Positions 24,613 to 35,700 of a DNA stretch of 64,000 bases are shown here, in pieces. The translations under genes and the position numbers were made by a program. The notes beneath the pieces were generated by a model. It saw only the letters and a program-made list of their open reading frames with translations, had not been told where the DNA came from and did no database searches. The stretch comes from Sisyra terminalis (taxonomy: Eukaryota; Arthropoda; Insecta; Neuroptera; Sisyridae). The stretch lies in the NCBI GenBank assembly GCA_958496175.1, contig OY292280.1, forward strand, positions 8,308,001-8,372,000, given 5' to 3'. How positions within the stretch are numbered: position 1 is the first letter of the stretch; every line of letters starts with the position of its first letter.

Positions 24613-26377
24613 TAATAAACAAATGAATGCATATATGTAATTGTGATGGAAAAGCGTTGATTCTGTGGCAATAGTATTGTTTAAATGTTGAAATTGATAA
24701 ATTTTTAAATCAAAAATTGAATATTTTAATATATATTTATGATTTTAAAAGGAAAATTAAAATAAAATCGATAAAAATGACGAATTTAACAGACAAGTGA
24801 AGTGAAGTGAAAAATAAAATAAAAGAATTTCAAATGAATAAATGCATATTAATATTTTCCTTTGACCGATCAAAGTAAGTATTATATGTTAATGCGATCC
24901 ATGTTTAGTTTATGGGAATATTTTTTCAATGTATTTTTGTTCCTTGTCTCGTTGATTATTTGATTACCATCAATATTTAATTTGGCTAAAAAAAAGTTAA
25001 GTCGCAACAAAAATCTACGATTAATCGATTGTTAATTAAGGCGATATCGATAGCAATGATCTCACGTGATTATTAGAGTAATTATAAATGTATGTTTGCT
25101 TCTTTTTTTTTTTCTTTTTTTGATTTTCAATCTTTCCCTACGTGTGATAAGGGGGGTTGATATCCCCCCCACCACACACTAGTACTAAACTTGAACTCTG
25201 TAAGTTATAAATAAACGTATTGAAATTAAATTTGACGAATTGTAAAATGAAATTGGTCGTAACGGTTTGAAATTGTTGGTGATATTTAGTGATAATTTGC
25301 CAGAGCTCAGCTGCGAAGTTAACGGTGCCCGACACGATTCAAGGGAAATTTTTACAATTGTGGATTGGATTTTTTCGGAAAAATTCGGAAAAATTTGTGT
25401 GAAATATATTTGTTGTCAATGTTGATTTGATTTTCGCCGCATTACAAATTATACGAGTAAGTCCCGACTTTGGCCACTATTGGGGAATTTGGGGGTGACT
25501 AGTTTGACCTTTCGTTTCCAAGGCTCAATGTTGCCGTTTGCCAGTATTTGGTAAACAGCGCTCATTGGGCTGCCCCGAACTGGTGCGGGAGGGGTTGCGC
25601 ACACGAAAAAAATCTCCGCTATTTTTATTTGACAATGGCCCTATTGTTCATGACCCATAATTACAATTGAGATATCCAATTGTTTTAGCATTGAAAACAA
25701 TTTTTGGGAAAATTCGATTTTTCCAAAATCACCCCTCACCAACAATATCAAAGTTAAGGTCATGAATCCTAAGGTCAAGAACACAAATGGCAAAATATAA
25801 ATTTTCCTATCATCAAAATTCGTTTTGAAAACGCTCCCTACATTTACACTTTTACAACAACTACCTACACAATCAACCCCTATTTATATAACTATTTTTC
25901 CCACTGGAAACCCTAATTTTTTTAATAATCCCCAAATTTTCTTCAGTAACCTCAAAAATATATTATAATTAATATAGAATCCTTATTCACTTTCTAAGCT
26001 TATACCCTTGGTACTCCACCTCTTGCAATCATCCCTCATCATCAACACTATGAATCAAATTTGATCCTTAACTATTTTAAACAAAGGCTTAATGAAGGTT
26101 AAATAATTTCTACTAATTATTTTCATAAAAAATGATTTCTTAATATTAGTTTTTGAATCAATAAAAGTTTACTTATATCTGAGTGCCACAAAGGTATAAA
26201 TTAACTAAACAAATTCCCCCCCCCCATAATTAAACAATTCTCCCTCTCTCATGTAACCAAACCATCTACTAGATCCTTTTGTAACAAAAAATGGAAAAAA
26301 CAAGAATATTAATCAATGTTATATAGCATACCACTTTAAGTAGTATGCCACTATATAGTTATAGTATCCGAAATATA
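24613..26377. other. Unassigned sequence, partly GC-richer
   Basis: 25140-25640 is richer in GC, with C/G tracts (GATATCCCCCCCACCACACA) and a repeat-free patch around 25440-25620. The rest is AT-rich. A 65-codon minus-strand frame at 25138-25335 has no recognised domain. Confidence 0.4.
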
Positions 26378-26527
26378 GTAAAGTGGTTTAAGTGGCCGCC
26401 TTATAATTGGTAAGTGTTGAATTCGATCCTCGTATCGAGCAAATTTTGATTTTTTTACGATTACGGATTTTCATTAATCCTAGAGTCTCTATGGACTTTA
26501 GTAGCTATAAAGCGACGGTATATAGGC
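26378..26527 (+). repeat. tRNA-derived SINE copy
   Basis: Plus-strand copy. The head has AGTGGCCGCC and a B-box GAATTCGATCCTCG, the body has TTACGGATTTTCATTAATCC, and the tail is TAAAGCGACGGTATATAGG. The frame at 26407 lies inside it. Confidence 0.8.
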
Positions 26528-26642
26528 TGGTAATTAATTTAGATACATGCAAAACTATTAATTTAATACCTAAGTTCTTCAGAACGAATATTCTTTTGTT
26601 TATTTGGTGGTTTTTGGAATTGTCAAATAATTTCATTATTAT

Positions 26643-26836
26643 CAACTGCCTATCAAAACTATCAGTAGGGTAAGGGGTCATTCATAAACTATGTAAAAAT
26701 CTTTAGAGTAAGAGAGTATAACCGTGTAGTATTACCGTAGTATATCACTTTTCAATAGTAATTCCTTTTACTCTAAAGGTTTTTTCATAGTATATGAACG
26801 ACCCTTTACTCTATAGATAGTAATGATAGACAGTTG
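26643..26836. mobile_element. Short palindromic MITE (~194 bp)
   Basis: Inverted arms pair TAAGGGGTCATTCATAAACT with the complement of ATATGAACGACCCTTTACTC. The symmetry extends outward to CAACTGCCTATCA near 26643 and TGATAGACAGTTG ending at 26836. No target-site duplication was resolved. Confidence 0.65.
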
Positions 26837-26974
26837 AAAGAAATGAAATAATTTGACATTTCCAAAGATCATCAAACAAATAAAAGAATATCTGTTCAGA
26901 TGTTACGTACACAGGTATTAAGTTTATAGTGTTACGTGCGTCTACGTTGATAAATTAGAACCCATTTTTTTAGT

Positions 26975-27129
26975 ATTATTTGCGTCGCTTAATCTGCCAA
27001 GTTTTTCAAGGGCTCTAGGGTTAAATAAAACTCGTATAGCCAGAAATATCAAAAATTTATTTGATTCGAGATTCGAATCCATCACCTACTAGTTTCGAAG
27101 CGGTCACCTTGACCACTCGGCCACCAGTA
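26975..27129 (-). repeat. tRNA-derived SINE copy, well preserved
   Basis: Minus-strand copy. On its own strand the A box TGGCCGAGTGGTCA and the B box GATTCGAATCTCGAATC are intact, followed by a body with a 'ccctagagccc' variant and the shortened tail GCGACGCAAATAA. Confidence 0.85.
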
Positions 27130-27969
27130 AATTTTTAATTTTTGTAAATCTCCATTTGCAAATCATTAATTTTTCCCTCATTTTACAACTGGCCTACTGT
27201 TGTTTTATGAATTAATAATTTAGATCATTTCGTCCTTATTTATCCTTACAATTTAATATAATATTGCATGTTATCGTTACTTACCGTTCAATCTTGGAAT
27301 ACGATCCTTCGAACCGGATAAGTGATCGCAACAAGGTTGTGCTTTGATCTGTAAAAAAAAACGTGGTATTGTCATTTTACAAATTAAATGCATTTTAAAT
27401 TTATATTTCATAAAAAGTCATTTTAAAAATCTTAAGTGACTTTCATACAATTTTAAGTTCTTAGTGTTTACATAAAGAGGCTGGGCATCATTAGAATTTT
27501 GTAGTTAACAAAGATATGTGATACAAAAAATCTACAAGAATAATTTTGTTGAATGTTATAGGTTCTACAAAAATGTTACTTGTTTTATTTAAGAAAGTCA
27601 TTTGTTGAATGATAGATATGTCAAGTATTAAATAGTTATACATCGATAGCGATAAATTATCGATATAAGATCGATATTGTATAATAATACTAGTTTTCTA
27701 AATACTGAGTTTATATGTGAAAATCTACGAAAATCGGAACCTACTAATTTTTGGTATTCAAAAAAAAAAAAGAATCTGAAACCTATAGAGAGTATTAAAA
27801 GGAGTTTACACCGTTTTAAATGAAAATGACCCATTGAACTTCTTCAGGAAGATTTATTTTTGATAATATGTAGTTCTAGCAAGATTCATGTATGGGTTCT
27901 ATGTTCTTCCATCAAATTTCTTTAGTTTCATTTTTTCATATTCTTAGTTTAAAATTAGAAAAAAATCCA
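27130..27969. other. AT-rich stretch, no feature seen
   Basis: No coding or repeat signal that I can support. Confidence 0.4.
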
Positions 27970-28345
27970 TCCTCTACTTGTTCATCAATTCCCACAATTA
28001 CTGCTCACTTCGCCCAAAAAACCAAACCAAAATTCTGTTGTCTATAGTGTGAATGATTTTCATATAATTTTTTCATAATTTTTTTTTCTTCAAATATTTT
28101 TGAAATATCTTCCACTTTTTACTTGTTAATCAATTCTCACTCTTACTGCTCGCTTCGCTCAAAAAACCAAACCAAAATTATGTTGTCTATAGTGTGAATG
28201 ATTTTCATATCATTTTTTCATAATTTTTTTTCTTCAAATATTTTTGAAAAATCTTCCACTTTTTACTTGTTAATCAATTCTCACTCTTATTGCTCGCTTC
28301 GCTCAAAAAACTAAACCCAAAATTATGTTGTCTATAGTATGCATG
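27970..28345. repeat. 144-bp tandem repeat, about 2.5 copies
   Basis: CTTGTTNATCAATTCYCAC begins at 27977, 28122 and 28266. Units include GCTCGCTTCGCTCAAAAAAC and TTGTCTATAGTGTGAATGAT, and diverge by only a few bases. Confidence 0.9.
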
Positions 28346-28420
28346 AATTTTATTATTAGCTTATTTATTTTCAATAGATATACAAAATATACATACGGAT
28401 TAATAATATATATGCATAGC

Positions 28421-28575
28421 CTACTGGTGGCTGAGTGGTCATGGTTGCCGCTCCAAAACTGGTAGATTTTGAATTCGATCTTTGTATCGAGCAAATTTTC
28501 AATATTTCTCGACTATCTGCGATTTTTTATTAATCCTAGAGTCGCTAATGATCTAAATGTTTTAGCAATTAAAAA
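28421..28575 (+). repeat. tRNA-derived SINE copy
   Basis: Plus-strand copy with the A box TGGCTGAGTGGTCA, TTGCCGCTCCAAAACTGGTA, the B-box region GAATTCGATCTTTG and the body TTATTAATCCTAGAGTCGC. The tail is eroded. Confidence 0.8.
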
Positions 28576-29000
28576 AATAAATAAAAACACAAAACTACCT
28601 ACAAAATTTTGTGCAATAAGTAATCATATGGCATATAACATTGCGAGCGTTTCTAAGCCACTGATAAGACAATAGGAACAATAATGGTTAATTTTTTTTA
28701 TTTATTTATTTCCATTCAAATTTGGTTCAAATCCTTTATTCATAAGCTTTGTCCATATTTTTTTTTTTGTTAAAGAAATTGTGACTTTCCATAATTTTGT
28801 AACAAATGACTATCAATATTTAAAATAATCAAATATTTATAAATTTTATGAGTAAATAATCGATATGTTGGAAATTATAAATATAATAAGCGCTAATATT
28901 ATCTTATTAATATCAAAGAATGACCACAATTTTAAAGTTCAAAATTATTATACTCGGCTAATGTTTTGGGTACAGTATTCACAGATTTGTTTATTTTTAA
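28576..29000. other. AT-rich stretch, no feature seen
   Basis: Nothing recognised between the two SINEs. Confidence 0.4.
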
Positions 29001-29158
29001 TTGTTATTCATCGTCACTATATAACTTCTAAGGTCTTTAGTGACTCTAGGGTTAATAAAATCCGTAATTGAGAGATATCGAAAATTTTATCGAATCGAGG
29101 ATCGAAACTAATACCTACCACTTTAGGAGTGGTCACTTAGACCACTCGGCCACCAGTT
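29001..29158 (-). repeat. tRNA-derived SINE copy
   Basis: Minus-strand copy from the tail ATTGTTATTCATCGTCAC to the head GACCACTCGGCCACCAG. A partial plus-strand body lies just beyond it at 29178. Confidence 0.85.
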
Positions 29159-29177
29159 AGCAATAGTTTGGTTTAAT

Positions 29178-29246
29178 ATTTTTCGATTTACGGATTTTAA
29201 TTCACCCTAGAGTCACTAAAGACCTCATTAATTATAAAACCATGGT
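29178..29246 (+). repeat. SINE body fragment, head missing
   Basis: TTTTTCGATTTACGGATTTT and ACCCTAGAGTCACTAAAGAC match the SINE body in plus orientation, opposite to the adjacent copy. Confidence 0.65.
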
Positions 29247-29673
29247 ATGCAACATTAAAAAAATTACTATACTTGCCATAATGGATACCATTATTCGTTT
29301 ATTTTGTCAATAATTCTTGGTTGTACAAAATTTTGAGCTAAAAATATATATATTTTTTTAAATATTCCATAATTATTTTAATGTTCTACATTTGCTTTGT
29401 TTTCTATCAACATATGCTTTATCATTGTTATTTATATGCTTCATCTATTATTTTATATATTAACCTGGATATAATTCTTATAAAACTCTTAAACTAAAAA
29501 AAAAGATGATTTTCTTATAACTTTTAATATAGTTCAGCAAAAATATGAATTTAAATTGAGAAAACTTTAAATAGGTTTTTGACAATTTTTTTGTTTGATT
29601 GCAATTGTAATAATTCAATAATTTCAATAGAAACGTTGGTTTTTTTTGGTGAAAATTTGGTGAAAACATTGGT
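29247..29673. repeat. Degenerate repeat related to the outer arms of the next palindrome
   Basis: The segment with CATTTGCTTTGTTTTCTATC and TTTTATATATTAACCTGGAT near 29388-29470 is a diverged version of the unit at 29715-29800 (CATTTGCTTTGTCCTTGTTC). Confidence 0.5.
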
Positions 29674-30763
29674 GAAAATTTGGTCATAATTTGGTCGAAA
29701 TTCGGTCATAATAATTCATACAGAATTCATTTGCTTTGTCCTTGTTCTTCATAACTTGGTCTACCATTTTATATACCAACCAAGATGTAATCCATATGAA
29801 ATTATCTAATAACAAAAATTGATAAATAATTTGTATTAAAAACTCTGCAAAACTTTAAAAGTTATTAAAAATTTTAAACAGGTCTTTGATTATTTTTTAT
29901 TTGATTGCAATTACTGTCAAATATTATTTCTTCGCTGACTTTGTACAGTAATACGGTCTATGCAATATATAAAATATTCTGTGGTCCAATTAATGTAGTA
30001 TAATTTAATATACTAATATTAAAAATCATACCATAAACATAAATTAGAACAGAAGTTCAAATAAAAATATTTGTGACGTATTGCCTAGATACGTATTTTG
30101 ATTGCCAAGCAATCTTCTTCAGTGGTCATCATGTCGTTTGGATCGCTCCGTGATTGTTTTGTGATGATTCATAAAACGGCAAAATTTTGAATAACAAAAT
30201 TTAAAAAATCAGGAGGGGGGTATCATGGTTTTATATATGTCTAGGTGGGGCATCGACTTCGTGAATCATCACAAAGCAGTGCGAAGGGATTCAAACTACT
30301 TGATGACCACTGAGGAAGCTTGCTTGGCAATCGAAATACATATCTGGGCAATATGTCACAAATTTTGTTTAAACTTCTGTTCAAATTTATGTTTATGGTA
30401 TGATTTTTATATGTTATTATATTAAATTATACTAAATTAATTGGACCACTGAATATTTTATTTATTTCATAAACAGTATTACTGTACAAAGTCAGCGAAA
30501 ATATCATATTTGACAATAATTGCAGTCAAATAAAAAATAATCAAAATCTGTTTAAAATGTTTAATAAACTTATAAAGTTTTAATAAAGCAGAATTTTTAA
30601 TAAAATTTTTTTGTCAATTTTTATTATTACATAATTTCTTATAGATTGCATCTTGGTTGGTATATAAAATGGTAGACCAAGTTTATGAAGAACAAGGACA
30701 AAGCAAATTAATCCTGTATGGATTATTATGACCGAATTTCGACCAAATTATGACCAAATTTTG
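29674..30763. mobile_element. 1.1-kb foldback element with an F1 core
   Basis: The left arm is about 29674-30172 and the right arm about 30260-30763. Paired strings include TTTGGTCGAAATTCGGTCAT with its complement near 30735, GGTCTACCATTTTATATACC with its complement near 30660, and CGCTGACTTTGTACAGTAAT with its complement near 30480. The inner part is the F1 core (TTGCCAAGCAATC, CAGTGGTCATC). No transposase frame is present; the 66-codon frame at 30225 is arm sequence. Confidence 0.85.
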
Positions 30764-31390
30764 AAGATTTCTTGGCAATCAAAATACGTATTTGGGCAAC
30801 ACGTCAGAAATATTTTTGTGTGAACTTGTTCGGAATCATTTGTTTTCTTTTTCAAAAACTTAACCTACCATTTTATACACCAACCAAGATGTAATCAATA
30901 TGAAATTCTCAAATAACAAAAATTGAAGATTTTCTTATATTTTTAATAAATTTTTAATAAAATGTAGCAAAATACAAATTTTAAACACATTAAATAGATT
31001 TTTGATTTTTTCTTTATTTAATTCCTATTATTGTGTAAAATCTTAGTAATTTTTGTGAAATTGTTTGACTTAAACATAAAACTCCAAAATTTCATAGGAA
31101 TCATAAAAAAATCAGTGAAAATTTGGTCATAAAATGGTCCAAATTGGGTCAAAATAATCCACAGAGGTTGCAATGGCTTCGTCTTTGTTCTTCTTATGCT
31201 TAGATAAAGTTGTTTTCGTTAAATTAATTAACTCAAACGTACAATTTCTTAACTTTAATGGAAACTTACAAAATTATGTCAAAATTTGGTCAAAATGATC
31301 CTTGAAATTGTAATTGCTTTGTTATTGTTCTTCATATGCTTGGATTGCTATTTTATATGTAAAAGCAATCCAAAAAAATAATTAATGTTA
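30764..31390. repeat. Diverged copies of the foldback outer-arm unit
   Basis: TACCATTTTATACACCAACC (about 30865), AAAATTTGGTCATAAAATGG (about 31119) and CAAAATTTGGTCAAAATGAT (about 31278) echo the arm of the preceding foldback, in direct orientation. An F1 scrap (CTTGGCAATCAAAATACGTA) lies at about 30772. Confidence 0.55.
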
Positions 31391-31530
31391 GGTGACCTTT
31401 CCAAAATAGATAGGCTTTAGGGTCGATTCTCGTATCGAGCAAATTTTCGATATTTCTCGATTTACGGATTTTGCTTAACCCTAGAGTCGCTATAGACCTT
31501 AGTAGTTATAAAGCGACGGTAAATAACGAT
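31391..31530 (+). repeat. tRNA-derived SINE copy, 5' truncated
   Basis: The A-box region is degraded. The B-box region GGGTCGATTCTCGTATCGAG, the body TTTACGGATTTTGCTTAACC and the tail GCGACGGTAAATAACGAT are well kept. Confidence 0.85.
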
Positions 31531-32526
31531 AGAACCAAAAAAAAATTATTGATGATTTTTTTTAAGTTTTTAAACTATATAAAATTTGCTTATAGATTTT
31601 TTTTTTAATATGCAAGAATTGCAACATTTTCAATTGATAATTCTTCAATTATTTGTTCAGTTGTATAAAAAAATTGTTTAATTTCATATGATTATTTGAA
31701 ATTTAAAATCACAAAACGAAAGTTAGAATGTAAAAATTAAATCAATATTCGATGGTTCCGAAAAACGGTGACGTCGTCGCCACCTGCTTATCCATTACAG
31801 AGCGCTGTATTGTTGGCGCCATATTCAAATAAAGTCTGAGATCATTATCAAAAAAAAAAAAAAAAAATAATGTTATGATTTTTTTCATTTTGTACAAAAA
31901 AAAATGATTCGATTTGTATTATATGCGTAGGAATACTATCGAATATATTATTTGAAAACAATAGCGGACATATTGTTTCAATAACCTGAAGAGACAATTT
32001 TTCAAATTTATGCACATAATCAAACGGCCACGACATTTGTCAAAGACGTTAATGCCTTGATGAAGCGATTATTGATTATTTGTTGTAAATCCCACAATAT
32101 TTATTTAATCTCATCAGCATAATACAATTTAAAAATGTCGCAATAATGTTAATGGACACGATTGATAATCGGACATATTTCTTTATTTTTTTTTTTTGTT
32201 ATGGAATATTTTTATTGCGCTTGAAAGAAATTATAGTTTTTCTATGATTGATATTCCGTCAAATTTCATAGTTTGTCACATCTATTGTTCCTTTCTGGCT
32301 TCGCTAACTATTCAGGTTTGGGTCAAAGTTCATCATTTGGGTTCAATGAATTTCAAATAGAATTAATTACGTTAGTAATTCAGCTATGATTTTCATAATT
32401 GTTCCAAATGAACATCAAAAAATCCAACAAAAATACCAATTTTTAACCAATTACCTTTTCTTTTTAGAATACTAAATATTTTACGAAACATATATTTAAT
32501 TTTTGTTAATGAAGATTCATTTTTTT
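31531..32526. other. Unassigned, AT-rich with a short GC patch
   Basis: 31745-31830 is GC-richer (GGTGACGTCGTCGCCACCTG) and repeat-free. The rest is AT-rich. This is the ~1 kb upstream of ACSS3, so promoter sequence or an upstream exon could lie here. I could not place a TATA box or a start with confidence. Confidence 0.35.
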
Positions 32527-32672
32527 ACACTTTACAACTACCAAGATTCCTAGCGACTCTAGGGTCAATAAAAATCCGTATATCAAAAAATTTCGAAAAT
32601 TTACTCGATACAAGATTTTAACCCAACACGTACCAGTTATAAAGCGGTTACCTTGACCACTCGAGCCCCAGT
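32527..32672 (-). repeat. tRNA-derived SINE copy just upstream of ACSS3
   Basis: Minus-strand copy from the tail TTTACAACTACCAAGATTCC to the head CCTTGACCACTCGAGCCCC. It ends 79 bp before the ACSS3 ATG and is antisense to the gene. Confidence 0.8.
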
Positions 32673-32751
32673 ATCCAGTTATCCAGGAAATGTGATGAAA
32701 TTTTAGATTGAAATTTCAGGATCCTAGTTTCCAGTTTTAACAAAGAAAAGA

Positions 32752-35700
32752 ATGTGGACCGAAGAATATTCCCAACCAGCTCCTAACAACTTAGGCGAAG
32801 ACTCGATCAAAAACGGAATTTTCACAGATCAGATCCTCAATTCACGACATGATCCCAGAAATGGGATTCTTGACGTAGAAGGTAATGATCATCAGGACTT
32901 TTAAGAACGCTACGACACTCAACAAAATGATGTTTTAGATGTTAAAATTAAAGAGAATCCATACTATAGCAAGAAATACCAGAAGGCTTTCAGTCGATCG
33001 ATAGAAGAGCCGGAAAATTTTTGGGCGGAAATTGGACGAGAACTCATTTGGACCAAGCCTTGGGACAAGGTTCTGGATAATACAAATGAACCATTCACGA
33101 AGTGGTTTGTGGGTGGGGAAATTAACGCCTGTTATAATGCTGTGGACCGCCATTGTGAGGCTGGAAAAGGAGACAAAACAGCATTGATTCATGATAGTCC
33201 CTTAACGAATACTATCCGATTTGTTACATATTCAGAGCTTTTAGATACGGTTTGTGTTTTTTTTTTTTTGAATTTTTCAAAGATTCCTGAAGAAAATTCA
33301 GTACCAATCCTTTTACTTCTAGGTGTCTCGATTGGCAGGAGCATTGGCTTCATATGGAGTGAAAAAAGGAGATCGCGTCTTGATTTATATGCCTCTAGTT
33401 CCAGAAGTCATTATGGCAATGTTGGCTACTGTAAGACTAGGCGCAGTTCATTCCGTGGTTTTCGGTGGTAATTTTCGAATGATTTTCCATTTTTCCTCCA
33501 TTTTGCTACTTGAAAATGTTGTGGATACTAAAATTCTGAGACTACAACATTTTTATTTGCACCCCTTCATTGACCTTGATTTTTTCCAGGATTCGCTGCA
33601 CGAGAATTGCGTTCTCGTATTGAACATGCTGAGCCTACTGTGATAATCGCAGCCAGCTGTGGTGTTGAACCCCAAAAAATAGTGCGCTATAAGGGAATTT
33701 TGAACGAAGCAGTTTCCACATCAAAATGGAAACCACGTAAATGCATCATTTTTCAACGACGGAATGTAGAAGAAGCCCTTCTGGATCATGAATTAGACGT
33801 AGACTGGGATGATGCTGTTCGGAATGCAAAACCTCATAGCTGTGTTCCAGTGGAAGCAAATGAACCCTTATATATTTTATACACTTCTGGAACAACAGGT
33901 TACTAAATCATATAGTGGAATCTATTGTTAAGCAACTAGTTTTTGGTATTCTAGATGACCCAAAAGGGATTCAAAGACCAGTAGGTGGGCACATTGTTGC
34001 TTTGAATTGGACTATGAAAGTAATTTATGGAATGAATCCAGGAGATGTTTGGTGGTCAGCTAGTGACCTAGGTTGGGTAGTAGGCCACTCATACATTTGC
34101 TATGGACCTCTACTTAGCGGAGTTACTAGTGTAATGTATGAAGGAAAACCTGATCGTTCTCCCGATCCAGGCCAATACTTTCGGTAAGCTTCTAGATTTG
34201 TTTATCTCGATTGGAATAACAGTTGATTTTCGTAGAATAATCCAAGATCATCGAGTAAACGCTATATTCACGGTACCTACAGCATTCCGGGTTATTCGGC
34301 GAGAAGATCCAGAAATTAAGTTTGGCCGAAAATACAGTACGAGAACCTTACGGAATATATTTGTAGCTGGTGAACATTGTGACTATGAGACGAAAGTTTG
34401 GGCCGAGAAAATTTTTAAGGTTCCCATTTTGAATCATTGGTGGCAAACAGAGACTGGTCACTCGATTACGGCCACGTGTGTTGGGTTGGGACACAGCACA
34501 GCACCTCCCAACTATGCAGCGGGAATGCCGTGTCCAGGATATGACGGTATAAATTTTGTTTATGAATTTAGTTAGGAACCTATACCTAATTCAGAATTGA
34601 CGATCTAAAATGGCATTAGAAAATTTGGCTCAACTGTACTTTAGCACACCCACAATCTGGCAACGTTACATTTTCGACTTTGTTTTTAATTTAATTCGCG
34701 ATTAAATCAGTCCATAATGAAAATTTAGCCACAAAAGAGAGAATTACCCCATATTAGAATTAAATCATCAAAAAAATCGCGAATTAAATTAAAAACAAAG
34801 TCGAAAATGTAACGTTGCCAGATTGTGGGTGTGCTAAAGTACACTTGAGCCGAAAAATTTTTAATGGGAAATAAAAGATTTTTTTTTTTTTGATAATAAG
34901 TCTGATATTTTGTACTTATCATAGAATACAATAATATTTTAAAAAATGACCTCTTGGGTTTAAGGTTAATTTTAAAAACAAAAATCTTTTCGCATAATTC
35001 ATTTTTTTCATAAGTAATTATTCTACAATGCATGTGAATTTTTAACAATTACAATTGAATTAGATTGTGCTACCACCTGTAGAAATGATAGCAAACTAGA
35101 ATAGTTGTTTCTGAGGATTATAGATGGCACTCTATTGACACATTCATTTGTTATTGATTTTCAGAACAAATATCTCGACAATAGATGTCTCTTTAATCAA
35201 GATTCAAAATTAGCCAATGATTCAATTTTGATTGTTGTTTTATTCAAATTTTGATTTCTCCGTTATTTTATTTTTAAAGATTCAGTATTCCTTAAGTATT
35301 ATTAACTTCCGTAATTTTTCTTTTAGTTCGTGTTCTTCGAGGAAATGGAACAGAAACGGGACCCTTAGAACTTGGACGAATAGTTGTTAAGCTTCCACTT
35401 CCTCCTGGAAACATGTCCACATTATATCGAGCTCCAGATCGATTTTGTGAAATTTATTTTTCAAAATATCCGGTTGGAGAACCATAAATATGTTGCATTT
35501 AGTGGAATTTTTACTATTGATTGCTTTTAGGGATACTATGATACAATGGATGCGGGATACAAAGATCAATTTGGATATATCTACGTAACTTCTCGAGATG
35601 ACGATGTGATTAATGTCGCTGGACATCGATTGTCGACATCAGCTTTAGAAGACGTAGTTTTAAAGCATCCAGATGTCGCTGATGCCTGTGTTGTGGGTGT

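Noticed and set aside
32902..32940. Exon 2 of ACSS3 extended upstream in frame from 32905 ([12 protein letters not shown])
   Set aside because: It looks protein-like but is closed by TAA at 32902 and has no acceptor directly upstream. GTAATG at 32882 and TTTTAG at 32938 make a better intron that keeps the frame.
33109..33643. Frames running through ACSS3 introns 2 and 3 as independent small genes
   Set aside because: They are exon sequence plus intron read-through. Splicing at 33250/33322 and 33468/33589 restores the family sequence.
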